64,000 nucleotides of DNA from Ovoidimarina sp038744785 (lineage in GTDB: Bacteria; Pseudomonadota; Alphaproteobacteria; Rhodobacterales; Rhodobacteraceae): contig JBCDLX010000005.1 of assembly GCA_038744785.1 (NCBI GenBank), positions 140,118-204,117 of the forward strand, read 5' to 3'. Numbering within the stretch: the first letter of the stretch is position 1; each line of letters starts with the position of its first letter. This document shows positions 51,808-60,742 of this stretch, one piece after another. The position numbers and the translations under genes are program-made. Under the pieces are notes generated by a model, which searched no databases, was not told the origin of the DNA, and saw nothing but the letters and a program-made list of their open reading frames with translations.

Positions 51808-53001
51808 ATGACTGACTTCGCCGCGACCCGCGCCTTTTTTGATCTGCCAGAAGGCGTCACCTATCTGGACGGCAACTCCCTTGGCCCTTTGCCCAAGGGC
51901 GTGCCGACCCGCCTTGAAGCGATGCTAAAGCGCGAATGGGGCGAGATGCTGATCACGGGGTGGAATGCGGCGGGTTGGATGGCGGCCCCCACGCGGCTCG
52001 GCGACAGGATCGCGCCCCTTATCGGCGCCGCGCCAGGGACGATCACAACCGGAGACACGCTGTCGTTAAAGGTCTATCAGGCGCTGGCCGCAGCGCTTGA
52101 GATGCGGCCGGACCGGCGCATCATATTGTCGGATCAAGGGAACTTCCCGTCAGACCTTTATATGGCCCAGGGTCTTATTCGCACGCTTGGCAAAGGCCAC
52201 GCGCTCAAGACTGTCGCGCCCGACGCAGTCCTGGAAGCGATCGACGAAGACGTGGCCGTGCTTATGCTGACCGAAGTGGATTATCGCACTGGGCGTCTGC
52301 ACGATATGGCCGATCTGACCGCAAGGGCCCATGCTGCGGGCGTCGTCACCGTCTGGGACCTTGCTCATTCCGCAGGCGCTCTTCCCGTAGATCTGGCCGG
52401 GACGGCCGCGGATTTTGCGGTCGGCTGTACCTATAAGTATCTCAACGGCGGACCGGGGGCGCCCGCGTTCATCTATGTTCGGCCAGATCATGAGGACACT
52501 GTTCAGCCAGCGCTTGCGGGTTGGCTTGGCCACGAAGCCCCCTTCAACTTCGATCTAGACTACCGCGCAGGACGCGGAATTGAACGGTTGCGGGTCGGGA
52601 CACCCGCAGTTCTGCAAATGGCGGCCCTCGACGCAGCGCTTGACGTTTGGGCCATCGCTGACATCGGCGATGTTCGTTCGCGATCCTTGGACCTTTCCGA
52701 ACGGCTGCTCGCCGGCATCGAAAGCCGATGCCCGTACGTCAAACTCAATAGCCCGCGCCATGCGAAGACCCGTGGCAGCCAAGTGGCCTTTCGACATCCC
52801 GAAGCTTACGCAGTAATGCAGGCTTTGATCGCCGAAGGCGTGATCGGAGATTTTCGCGCACCCGACAACTTGCGGTTTGGGATCACACCTCTCTACATCG
52901 GAGAGGATGAGATCGACCGCGCTGTCGACGTGCTCGCCCACATTCTGGATACAGAAGCCTGGAACCGTCCCGAATACAGAACGCGGAAGCGGGTGACGTG
53001 A
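51808..53001 (+). CDS. kynU: Kynureninase
   Basis: KynU splits kynurenine into anthranilate and alanine in tryptophan breakdown. The 397-aa PLP enzyme has YLDGNSLGPLP near 18, the WDLAHSAGALPVDL segment near 187 and Lys-210 in VGCTYKYLNGGPGAPAF as the PLP anchor, followed by GWLGHEAPFNFD. ATG at 51808 fits relatives; the open frame reaches back to 51715. No kynA or kynB is in the window. A GNAT gene overlaps its stop (GTGA). Confidence 0.95.
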   Translation: MTDFAATRAFFDLPEGVTYLDGNSLGPLPKGVPTRLEAMLKREWGEMLITGWNAAGWMAAPTRLGDRIAPLIGAAPGTITTGDTLSLKVYQALAAALEMRPDRRIILSDQGNFPSDLYMAQGLIRTLGKGHALKTVAPDAVLEAIDEDVAVLMLTEVDYRTGRLHDMADLTARAHAAGVVTVWDLAHSAGALPVDLAGTAADFAVGCTYKYLNGGPGAPAFIYVRPDHEDTVQPALAGWLGHEAPFNFDLDYRAGRGIERLRVGTPAVLQMAALDAALDVWAIADIGDVRSRSLDLSERLLAGIESRCPYVKLNSPRHAKTRGSQVAFRHPEAYAVMQALIAEGVIGDFRAPDNLRFGITPLYIGEDEIDRAVDVLAHILDTEAWNRPEYRTRKRVT

Positions 53002-53480
53002 CCCTGTCGCTGCGTCCGGTCGCGAATCATGACACCCACGCATGTCTTTCGATTTACTTGGACGCCATCCACAATGGCACATCCCCCCACTACACCGAGG
53101 CCGAGCGTGAGGCGTGGGCCCCACGTGACGCGGCGCATGACCTAGATGCCTGGGAAAGCCGTCTGAAGACCGGCTTGAGCTTTCTGGCCGAGGACGAAGC
53201 TGAACCTGTCGGTTTCATTACTATGACGGGGGACGGCTATTTGGATCTGTTCTTCGTCCGGCCAATCGCACGCCGGAATGGTGCGGCAGCCGCGCTTTAC
53301 GACCACCTGTTGACCGCGGCACGCGAAAAAGGGCTAACGCAGCTAACAACCCACGCCAGCCACCTGGCACGCTGGTTTCTTGAAAGGCGCGGCTGGACAG
53401 TTCTCGCCCCCGAGATGGTTGAGCGACATGGTGTGTCGCTCGAACGGTTCGAGATGTGTCTGACCCTGAATGCGGACTGA
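52998..53480 (+). CDS. GNAT-family N-acetyltransferase (GTG start)
   Basis: The 160-aa protein has the GNAT fold: LAEDEAEPVGFITMTGDGYLDLFFV strands near 54-78, then the acetyl-CoA loop RPIARRNGAAAALYDHL near 79 and a C-terminal ASHLARWFLERRGWTVL, the usual GNAT end. Acceptor unknown. GTG at 52998 overlaps the kynU stop, so it is translated with kynureninase. Confidence 0.9.
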   Translation: MTLSLRPVANHDTHACLSIYLDAIHNGTSPHYTEAEREAWAPRDAAHDLDAWESRLKTGLSFLAEDEAEPVGFITMTGDGYLDLFFVRPIARRNGAAAALYDHLLTAAREKGLTQLTTHASHLARWFLERRGWTVLAPEMVERHGVSLERFEMCLTLNAD

Positions 53481-53524
53481 ACGCGCGGGCGTTCTTGCAT
53501 GCCCCGACCCAATCCATGACTGAT

Positions 53525-54619
53525 TTAGCGCGACAGATGCGCCCGTAGAAGCGCCACCGATTGCTGCAACGCTTCGGCATGGGCCACCGTCCAAGCGTCC
53601 TCGGGCGTTGCGCGCAAGGCGGCCGCCTGCGCCTCCTCTTCGAGGAAGGCAAGCTGGTCTCTTCCGCGCGCATCGGGAACCGTGCCGTCAGAACCATGGT
53701 CAAGAAGAAGACGCATCATTTGAGGTTTCGGTCCCGCAAGCATCAATGGGGTTGCTCCGGCCAGTTTGCCGGGTTCGAACGTGTCTGGCAGGCAGACGTC
53801 GGGGTTGGCACCGATTGTCAGCAAAGCCTCGACCTGCACCTGCGAGTCCTGAAGGATACCCCGGTGCAGGACGGCCATTTGTTCGGGCACAACATAATCC
53901 GGGTCGACCCCTTCGCTTGACAGCACGGCAAACAGCTTCAACTCGCTGTCATCGGACACCGTTTCCCCATGCGGGTAACCCATAGACCAAGAAAACGCAT
54001 TGTCGCCCTCTTGTGTATGAATGACACTAGCGTCCGCTCCGGCCTCGATCAGGGCGACGATCGTTTTGGCATTTCGGCCAGGTGCATCAAGTGCTGCAAG
54101 GATCGCGGTGTGCATCGCATCACCCGAAGGCGTGTTCAAATCCGTGCCCGCCGAAATCAGCGCCTGGGCCGCCCCGGGCAGACCTTGCGCGAGATCGGCA
54201 TAAACGTCAGGCATGGGATCGGCTATTTCTGCGCCCCCAAGCGCTTCGGTCAGATCAGAAAGGTCGAAAGTCAGTTCGACCGCCTCTTCGTTCTCCGCAT
54301 CAAATTCCAGACCTTCGGTCAACTCGCATCCGGACATCAGTGTTTGTGCCCGCGCATAGTCCCCGGCCCAAAGGGCCGCGTCCATCTCGTCCACGCTGGC
54401 CTGTCCGAGCGCAGTCATTTGACGCAGCATATCGATTTTCTCGTCAAATTCGGCAACATCGGCCCCTGTCGCGGCAACGATCTCCTCCATTTTGGCGAAC
54501 ACCGCCGCAAACGCATCTAGATCCCCGTTTGAGGAAATTTCCACGACCTCGCCGATTACACTATTCAGGGCGTTGACGCCCTCTTCCGGCGTCATTCCGG
54601 CTTTGCGATCCCGATCCAT
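53525..54619 (-). CDS. Ankyrin-repeat-like protein
   Basis: The 364-aa acidic soluble protein has an N-terminal helical, coiled-coil-like region (about 20-100) and then several degenerate ankyrin-type repeats: LPGAAQALISAGTDLNTPSGDAMHTAI near 150, TIVALIEAGADASV near 188, VEALLTIGANPDV near 264 and LMLAGPKPQMMRLLLDHGSDG near 290. Such proteins bind partners; the target is unknown. There is no signal peptide. It faces the kynU-GNAT pair tail to tail. Confidence 0.8.
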   Translation of the reverse strand: MDRDRKAGMTPEEGVNALNSVIGEVVEISSNGDLDAFAAVFAKMEEIVAATGADVAEFDEKIDMLRQMTALGQASVDEMDAALWAGDYARAQTLMSGCELTEGLEFDAENEEAVELTFDLSDLTEALGGAEIADPMPDVYADLAQGLPGAAQALISAGTDLNTPSGDAMHTAILAALDAPGRNAKTIVALIEAGADASVIHTQEGDNAFSWSMGYPHGETVSDDSELKLFAVLSSEGVDPDYVVPEQMAVLHRGILQDSQVQVEALLTIGANPDVCLPDTFEPGKLAGATPLMLAGPKPQMMRLLLDHGSDGTVPDARGRDQLAFLEEEAQAAALRATPEDAWTVAHAEALQQSVALLRAHLSR

Positions 54620-54700
54620 GCTACATCCCTCGTCGGCCTGCGCTGCCCCACGCAGACGGTAGGGGTCAAACAGGGCAAATTCGTGGCAAACGAGAGTTTC

Positions 54701-55477
54701 CTAGGCCGTACGCAACCGCGCGGGCCGCGCCCCGGACGCCCAAGCGCGCGCGGCCGCGCCAAAGGCCTTGAACAATGGACAAGACACGGGATCTTCGGCG
54801 GCATTGTATTCCGGATGCCATTGTACGCCCAGCGCAAAGCCAGGCGCGCCATCGACGTAAATCGCTTCAGGTGTCCCGTCGTCGGCGCGCCCGTCGATCA
54901 CAATGCGTCCGCCAGGCTCCACGATCCCCTGACCATGTAGTGTGTTGGTTCGCACGACCTCGGCCCCGAACAGCCGGTGAAACGGGCCGCCTGGCGTAAC
55001 GATCACATCATGGCGCAATTCGAACTTTTCATCGAGCGACCCGTCAGGCGGCATCCGGTGGTTCATGCGCCCCGGCAGTTCCCGGATCTCGGGGTGCAGG
55101 GTTCCGCCAAAGGCCACATTCATTTCCTGAAAGCCCCGGCAGATCGCCAAAATCGGCTGTCCGCGATCGACGCAGGCGCGCAGCAGCGGCAGAACAAGAC
55201 CATCGCGTCCCCGATCAAACGTACCATGCGCGTCGGTTTCCGATTGACCGTACTCTTCTGGATGGACGTTTGCACGCCCTCCCGGCAGCACAAAGCCCGC
55301 GAACGTTTCAAGAAGGGCGTCCAGCGAAACAAGCCCAGGATCGGATGGAACAATGACCGGAACCGCATCTGCCACGTCCGCCACCGCTTGGCTGACCATG
55401 CGTCCCGCAGCATGGGCCGGATACTCGTCACCAATCAGGTAGCTGTTGCCTATGATCCCGACGACCGGTCTTGCCAT
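54701..55477 (-). CDS. Gamma-glutamyl-gamma-aminobutyrate hydrolase family protein (peptidase C26)
   Basis: The 258-aa class-I glutamine amidotransferase-like hydrolase has the nucleophile motif ILAICRGFQEMNVAFGGTLHPE near 113 and the C-terminal His-Glu motif GVQWHPEYN near 225, giving the Cys-His-Glu triad. It resembles PuuD of putrescine catabolism, which cleaves gamma-glutamyl-GABA, but no other puu genes are here, so the substrate stays open. The ATG is at 55477. Confidence 0.9.
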   Translation of the reverse strand: MARPVVGIIGNSYLIGDEYPAHAAGRMVSQAVADVADAVPVIVPSDPGLVSLDALLETFAGFVLPGGRANVHPEEYGQSETDAHGTFDRGRDGLVLPLLRACVDRGQPILAICRGFQEMNVAFGGTLHPEIRELPGRMNHRMPPDGSLDEKFELRHDVIVTPGGPFHRLFGAEVVRTNTLHGQGIVEPGGRIVIDGRADDGTPEAIYVDGAPGFALGVQWHPEYNAAEDPVSCPLFKAFGAAARAWASGARPARLRTA

Positions 55478-55575
55478 GAAACGTTCTGCTCCGACTTTTG
55501 TGACGTTGGGTACAGTCTAGTCCGGCTTCTGGATGGGCGAAACCCGGACAAACGCACATCCGGTTGTGCAATGCG

Positions 55576-55587
55576 CAACGCGCGTTG
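55576..55587. repeat. 12-bp perfect palindrome CAACGCGCGTTG
   Basis: It lies between the C26 hydrolase start and the DUF333 gene end, followed by an AT-rich stretch (AAATATTT at 55594-55601). It could be a regulator site for the hydrolase gene or part of a stop structure; GC-rich palindromes also arise by chance. Confidence 0.3.
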
Positions 55588-55609
55588 GCGCGATAAATAT
55601 TTGTGCGTT

Positions 55610-56146
55610 TTACTCGGTTTGCCGGAAGAACGCCCAGGCGTCGATCGCGCGCCCGTCAGGAAGACGGCAAATCCCGGTCTTCCCAGTGTCGCTGTCTCTG
55701 ATCTCGTACGCCCCGCCCGCGTCAAGACAGGCCGTCGCAGCGGGGTTCGCAAGCGACGCCGCGTGCGCCCGGCGCAAGAGCGCCCAAGCATCGATTTCCG
55801 CCCCGTCCGGCAGGCGACAGATCGAGGAGTTCAGCTGGTAGGCCCCGCCGATCCCCGCACATGCGGCAGCGGCCGGATTTGCGATCTGCACACCCGCGCT
55901 GTCCGCTGAGGAATCCGCCGCATCTCTATAAAGGTCCCAGGCATCGACCTGTTCCCCATCAGGCAGAAGACAAACCCCACGCTTGCCGGCGTCTTCATCG
56001 ACCAACCCAAAGAGCCCACCTTCAGAAATGCAGTGTTCCGCTGCCGGATTGGCAAGCCCAACGCCCGCGTTGACTGGCTGCCATGAAAGAACTGCGGCAG
56101 CGACACCGAAGAATCCGACGGGCACCAGCGATATGCGCGAGGGCAT
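55610..56146 (-). CDS. Exported protein with three DUF333 repeats
   Basis: The 178-aa protein has a signal peptide (about 1-27) and three copies of the DUF333 unit, each with ANPAA, a Cys, a Gly-Gly, then CxLPDGxxxDAWxxxR: near 32-75 (LANPAAEHC to DAWDLYR), 88-127 (IANPAAAAC to DAWALLR) and 132-175 (LANPAATAC to DAWAFFR). Single-unit relatives are called putative hemolysins without proof. Each repeat contains a Cys pair, fitting a periplasmic disulfide-stabilised chain. Function unknown. Confidence 0.85.
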   Translation of the reverse strand: MPSRISLVPVGFFGVAAAVLSWQPVNAGVGLANPAAEHCISEGGLFGLVDEDAGKRGVCLLPDGEQVDAWDLYRDAADSSADSAGVQIANPAAAACAGIGGAYQLNSSICRLPDGAEIDAWALLRRAHAASLANPAATACLDAGGAYEIRDSDTGKTGICRLPDGRAIDAWAFFRQTE

Positions 56147-56193
56147 GTTGCATTCCTTATCTATTTGCAGCCGGGCGATCAGGTTTACAGGAC

Positions 56194-56622
56194 CTAGACT
56201 TCGGGGACCAGACCCACGGATTCGATCCCTGACACCGCCGCAATTGCATCGTTGTCGGACGTATCCCCGGTCACACCAACGGCACCGATCACATTGCCCT
56301 TAGCATCCCGGACCAGCACGCCGCCCGGAACAGGCACCATTTGCCCGCCGAAGGCACCGTTTGCGGCCTGAATGAAGTAGGCTTGGTCTTCGGCCCGCTT
56401 CATCTGCGCAGTACCTGCCATCCCCAGCATGACCGCGCCGTAAGCCTTGCCCTGTGCAATTGCAAATCGTCCCGGCGATGCGCCGTCTTCGCGTTCGAAG
56501 GCCTTCACATGGCCGCCCGCGTCCAGCACGACGACCGAAAGCGGCTTCAGCTCCAGTTCGCGGCCCTTTGCGAGCGCCTGACGCACGATGCGCCGTGCGC
56601 GGCTGAGTGAGATATCCGCCAT
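56194..56622 (-). CDS. GlcG/HbpS family heme-binding-like protein
   Basis: The 142-aa protein matches the GlcG/HbpS fold: SLSRARRIVRQALAKG near 5-20, LSVVVLDAGGHVKAFEREDGAS near 28-49, GKAYGAVMLGM near 58 and the GGVLVRDAKGNVIGAVGVTGDTSDNDAIA C-terminus. In E. coli the glc operon places glcG directly beside malate synthase glcB, as here. HbpS members bind heme; the cellular role of GlcG is unclear. GGAAGGA is the ribosome binding site. It ends the unit starting with glcB, 13 bases apart. Confidence 0.88.
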   Translation of the reverse strand: MADISLSRARRIVRQALAKGRELELKPLSVVVLDAGGHVKAFEREDGASPGRFAIAQGKAYGAVMLGMAGTAQMKRAEDQAYFIQAANGAFGGQMVPVPGGVLVRDAKGNVIGAVGVTGDTSDNDAIAAVSGIESVGLVPEV

Positions 56623-56635
56623 ATCAGATCCTTCC

Positions 56636-58786
56636 CTACAGTGTGGCCTTAAGTTCAAGCCGCCGCTTGTGCAAAACTGGTTCGGTATAGCCAGAAGGCT
56701 GCGTGCGACCTTCGAAGACAAGATCGCAGGCCGCCTGATAGGCGATCCCTTCAAACCCTGGCCCCATTGGCCGGTAAAGCGGGTCGCCTTCGTTCTGGCG
56801 ATCCACAACGGCAGCCATCTTCCGCATGATTTCTTCCACTTCGGCGCGGCTGACGATCTCGTGGTGAAGCCAGTTCGCGATGTGCTGGGCCGAGATGCGG
56901 CAGGTCGCACGGTCTTCCATCAGGCCGACATCATTTATGTCAGGCACTTTGGAACAGCCGACGCCTTGATCGATCCAGCGGACGACATAGCCCAGAATAC
57001 CCTGCGCATTGTTTTCGACCTCTCGCAGAATTTGATCCTTCGGCCATTTTCGGAACGCGGCCAGCGGGATATCGAGTATCCCGTCCACATGGGCGCGCCG
57101 TCCTCCGGCCTTCAGGCGCTTCTGGACCCCGAAGACATCGATCTTGTGATAGTGCAGCGCGTGCAGCGTGGCCGCTGTTGGCGAGGGAACCCATGCCGTG
57201 TTGGCACCGGATTTCGGATGCTCGATCTTGGCTTCCAGCATCGCGGCCATCTGGTCCGGCATCGCCCACATGCCTTTGCCAACCTGCGCCCGGCCCGAAA
57301 GACCGCATTCAAGGCCAATATCGACATTGCGGTTTTCGTAGGCTGTGATCCAGCCCTTCCGCTTGATCCAGTCCTTGCGGCTAAACGGTCCGGCCTCCAT
57401 TGACGTGTGGATCTCGTCGCCAGTTCGGTCGAGGAACCCGGTATTGATAAAGGCGACCCGGTTTTTTGCGGCGCGGATACATTCCTTGAGGTTCACGCTT
57501 GTCCGCCGCTCTTCGTCCATAATCCCAAGCTTCACGGTGTACTGCGGAAGGCCAAGTATGGCTTCGACCCGAGTGAAGACTGCGTCCGCGAACGCCACCT
57601 CGTCTGGTCCATGCATCTTAGGCTTCACCACGTAGACCGAGCCGGTCACGCTGTTTCTAAGGCCGTCGGATTTCTTCAGATCATGCATCGCGATCAGACT
57701 GGTGATCGCGGCATCCATGAGCCCTTCGAAGACTTCGGCCCCATCGGCGTCAAGGATGGCGGGATTCGTCATAAGATGCCCGACATTCCGCACAAGCATA
57801 AGAGAGCGGCCTTTGACCGTCACACGGCCTTCGCCATCCGGCGCGGTAAACTCAAGGTCGGGATTGAGCTTTCGCGTCAGAGACTTGCCGCTCTTCTCGA
57901 AGGTCTCCTGAAGATCGCCTTTCATCAGGCCTAGCCAGTTCGAATAGGCGAGCACCTTGTCCTCTGCATCAACGCAGGCAACCGAATCCTCGCAATCCAT
58001 TATCGTCGACACGGCTGCCTCAAGACGCACATCTGCAAGGCCCGCCTGGTCACGCGCGCCGATGGCATGAGTACGGTCAAAGATCAGTTCGACGTGAAGG
58101 CCATTGTTCTGCAACAACACCGCGGACGGCGCTCGGGGATGGCCGCGATAGCCGATGAACTTTTCGGGCGTCATCAAAGGCAAATCGTCCACCAGCAACT
58201 TACCACCGTGCACGTGGTAGCGGCGCGCGTCCGCATGGCTGGTGCCCTGAAGCGGAAACGCCTCGTCCAGAAACACGCGCGCCCGGGCGACGACACGTGC
58301 CCCGCGACCCTTGTCGTAGCCGCCCGCGGGCGGCGGGCTGCCGATTGCGTCCGTGCCATAGAGCCCATCATAAAGGCTTCCCCAACGCGCGTTCGCTGCG
58401 TTCAACGCATAGCGGGCATTGGTGATCGGAACGACAAGCTGGGGCCCTGCAACCGAAGCAAACTCCGGGTCGGTGTTCTGCGTTTCGATTTCGAATTCAC
58501 CGCCCTCGTCCCGCAGATACCCGATCTCGGACAGAAACGCCTTGTAAGCCTCGTGGTCGTGCGGCTGGTTCTTGCGCTTCAGATGCCACGCGTCGATATG
58601 CGATTGCAACGTCTCGCGGACCTCAAGAAGGCTGCGGTTTTGCGGTGTGGACGCATCAAGAAGGCCCGCAAAGCCCGACCAGAACGCCTCTGGCGTGATG
58701 TCTGTGCCTGGCAGCGCATGTTCTTCCACAAAGGCGGCAAGCTCTGCCGCCACCTGCAACCCTGCCCGGTCAACCCGTTCTGTCAT
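56636..58786 (-). CDS. glcB: Malate synthase G
   Basis: Malate synthase G condenses glyoxylate with acetyl-CoA to malate. The 716-aa length and single-chain organisation are those of the G isoform (723 in E. coli). Recognisable stretches are the TIM-barrel substrate loop TIMDCEDSVACVDAEDK near 265-281 and NTGFLDRTGDEIHTSMEAGP near 448, typical of AceB/GlcB. ATG at 58786 is the family-like start; the open frame extends to 58867. It is followed by the GlcG-like gene. glcDEF for glycolate oxidation are not in the window. Confidence 0.96.
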   Translation of the reverse strand: MTERVDRAGLQVAAELAAFVEEHALPGTDITPEAFWSGFAGLLDASTPQNRSLLEVRETLQSHIDAWHLKRKNQPHDHEAYKAFLSEIGYLRDEGGEFEIETQNTDPEFASVAGPQLVVPITNARYALNAANARWGSLYDGLYGTDAIGSPPPAGGYDKGRGARVVARARVFLDEAFPLQGTSHADARRYHVHGGKLLVDDLPLMTPEKFIGYRGHPRAPSAVLLQNNGLHVELIFDRTHAIGARDQAGLADVRLEAAVSTIMDCEDSVACVDAEDKVLAYSNWLGLMKGDLQETFEKSGKSLTRKLNPDLEFTAPDGEGRVTVKGRSLMLVRNVGHLMTNPAILDADGAEVFEGLMDAAITSLIAMHDLKKSDGLRNSVTGSVYVVKPKMHGPDEVAFADAVFTRVEAILGLPQYTVKLGIMDEERRTSVNLKECIRAAKNRVAFINTGFLDRTGDEIHTSMEAGPFSRKDWIKRKGWITAYENRNVDIGLECGLSGRAQVGKGMWAMPDQMAAMLEAKIEHPKSGANTAWVPSPTAATLHALHYHKIDVFGVQKRLKAGGRRAHVDGILDIPLAAFRKWPKDQILREVENNAQGILGYVVRWIDQGVGCSKVPDINDVGLMEDRATCRISAQHIANWLHHEIVSRAEVEEIMRKMAAVVDRQNEGDPLYRPMGPGFEGIAYQAACDLVFEGRTQPSGYTEPVLHKRRLELKATL

Positions 58787-58904
58787 TCTGCCGTCCCCGC
58801 TTCTTTGCATACCGCTGCACACTTTGGGGGTGGTTCTAGGGTTCGGACCGTTGGACGGCAAGGGCATTGGTCCGAAAACATGACCAATTCATTGCTGCAG
58901 TCGG

Positions 58905-59081
58905 TCAGGGCGGCGCACGGCCTTGCCTGGGTTTTCGTGTGCGGCGGCATTGGTCCGAACAATAGCGCACGTCATCCCAGACCGCCGCCCATTTGCGCCG
59001 CCAGGCGAACGGGCGCCCACAGGCCGCGCACCGTTTGGTCGGCAGATCGCCCTTTCGGCGCATCTTCTTGCCTTTAGACAT
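58905..59081 (-). CDS. DUF2256 family small zinc-finger-like protein
   Basis: A 58-aa protein: basic start MSKGKKMRRKGDLPTKR, then two cysteine pairs, CAACGRPFAWRRKW at 18-31 and RYCSDQCRR at 39-47, giving CX2C-X19-CX3C, a likely zinc ribbon, as in DUF2256. Its ATG at 59081 lies eight bases inside the end of the photolyase gene in another frame (GGATGTCTAA), so both are coupled. DUF2256 genes are commonly found next to photolyase/cryptochrome genes. It is too short for normal gene calling thresholds. Confidence 0.85.
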   Translation of the reverse strand: MSKGKKMRRKGDLPTKRCAACGRPFAWRRKWAAVWDDVRYCSDQCRRTRKPRQGRAPP

Positions 59082-60585
59082 CCAGGTTCAACTGCCGTGG
59101 ATCGTCCCGCTTTCGGCGCCGTGGAGCGCGATCGTTTACGAAATGCGGCCCCTTGCGGCTGGCATGCTTCTTGACGACGCGGGCCGCTTCATCGCCAAAC
59201 GCCCGCCCCCGCCGCACGGACCAGACCTTTTCCCGTGCCGTTCGCGCGGCGGATGGCACATCGACGATGGGCTGCGGGTAGTGAAGTTTGGCGAACTGAT
59301 CCCAGCGCCACGGTTGCTGCAAAAACTGCGCGGGCACCGAGGCAAGCTCCGGCACCCAGCGGCGCGTGAAGGTGCCGTCCGGGTCCTGATCCGCGCCTTG
59401 CTTGATCGGATTGTAGATACGAATTGTGTTCATTCCGGTAACCCCGGACTGCATCTGCATCTGCGGCCAGTGGATGCCAGGTTCGTAATCCGTGAACCGG
59501 CGTGCGAGCACGGGCCCCGTGGCCCGCCAGTCCAGCCACAAATGGTAGCTGGCAAAGGCGACAAGCATGGATCGCATCCGAAAGTTCAGCCAGCCCGTGG
59601 CTGTCAGATAGCGCATGCAGGCATCGACAAAGGGCACACCGGTTTCACCAGCCGTCCAAGCCGACAGAAGCGCGGCATCCGGGACGATGGGGCGTAGGCT
59701 CTCATAGGCGCTGTGCATGGCGCGGATCTCAAGCTCGGGCTCGTCCTCAAGCTTCTGGGTGAAGTGGTCGCGCCAAGCAAGCCGTGCCTGAAAGCTCTTG
59801 AGACTTCCGATCCACCCTTCGCGTGTGTTGCGAACTTCGCGCTGCCGTGCGGCCGTGGCGTGGACCGCCGTGCGCACGGTCAAAGTGCCCCAGGCGAAAT
59901 GCGGCGACAGGCGCGAACAGACGTCTTCGCCGGCAAGTGGTGACGACATCGCGCTCCGATACGTTCGGCCGCGCTCGGACAAGAAACTGTCCAACAACGC
60001 CTCGGCCGCGCGCGCACCGCCCCGCTGTGGATCGGCGCCGTCAGGGCCAAGACCAAGGTCGCGCGCATCCGGCAATGAGAATTCAGGAGCCGGAACGCCG
60101 CGCAATTGTTGCGGTGCAGGTACCTTGTCGGCAAACATGTACCCATCACGGGCCTTGGCCCACCCATCGCGGGCCGGAAGCCGTCGAATGACACCCGATT
60201 GCGGTGGCTGATCCCAGACGATCCCGTTCGCTACAGCCCAGGCACCGACCTTTCGGTCACGTGCGTAGCTCCATAGGTTCCCGGTCTCCTGATGCGAAAC
60301 GAGCCGTTCGATCCGGTGGCGCCGATGGATCGTTTCAAGCACTTCGACAGCCTCACCCTGCACGACGTGCATCGGCGCGCCCAGCCAGGCCATATCCTGC
60401 GCCAGGTCCTGCAAGCTTTCGAACACGAAGCGCCATTGACGGGCCGAGGCATCGGGTTGGGACCAAAGCTCTGGTTCGATGATGTAAATCGGAAGAACGG
60501 GGGTATCTTGCCGCGCGGCCACCGCAAGTGCGGGATGGTCGCGAATGCGCAAGTCACGCTTAAACCAAAGGACCGTCACAGCCAT
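59074..60585 (-). CDS. Deoxyribodipyrimidine photolyase / cryptochrome family protein
   Basis: The 503-aa flavoprotein has the N-terminal photolyase alpha/beta domain (VLWFKRDLRIRDHPAL at 4-19) and the FAD-binding domain with the hallmark segments GVPFVDACMRYLTATGWLNFRMRSMLVAF near 310-340 and DYEPGIHWPQMQMQSG near 359, then NTIRIYNP. It likely repairs UV-damaged DNA using blue light, but cryptochrome function cannot be excluded. ATG at 60585 fits the family; the open frame continues to 60768 but overlaps the divergent pepN gene. DUF2256 overlaps its 3' end. Confidence 0.9.
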   Translation of the reverse strand: MAVTVLWFKRDLRIRDHPALAVAARQDTPVLPIYIIEPELWSQPDASARQWRFVFESLQDLAQDMAWLGAPMHVVQGEAVEVLETIHRRHRIERLVSHQETGNLWSYARDRKVGAWAVANGIVWDQPPQSGVIRRLPARDGWAKARDGYMFADKVPAPQQLRGVPAPEFSLPDARDLGLGPDGADPQRGGARAAEALLDSFLSERGRTYRSAMSSPLAGEDVCSRLSPHFAWGTLTVRTAVHATAARQREVRNTREGWIGSLKSFQARLAWRDHFTQKLEDEPELEIRAMHSAYESLRPIVPDAALLSAWTAGETGVPFVDACMRYLTATGWLNFRMRSMLVAFASYHLWLDWRATGPVLARRFTDYEPGIHWPQMQMQSGVTGMNTIRIYNPIKQGADQDPDGTFTRRWVPELASVPAQFLQQPWRWDQFAKLHYPQPIVDVPSAARTAREKVWSVRRGRAFGDEAARVVKKHASRKGPHFVNDRAPRRRKRDDPRQLNLDV

Positions 60586-60742
60586 ATGTGATCTCGCGCC
60601 CCCAGCATCAGGAGGATGTCTTGAAAGGCGCAATGCGTGTTCATGCGTTCCATGGTCAACCGCGTCAGGGGCGCTTGACGGCCCGACCCGTTGACATAAG
60701 CTTGCCCTTCGCGAATTCCATAGAACCGGGAGAGACGCCCTC

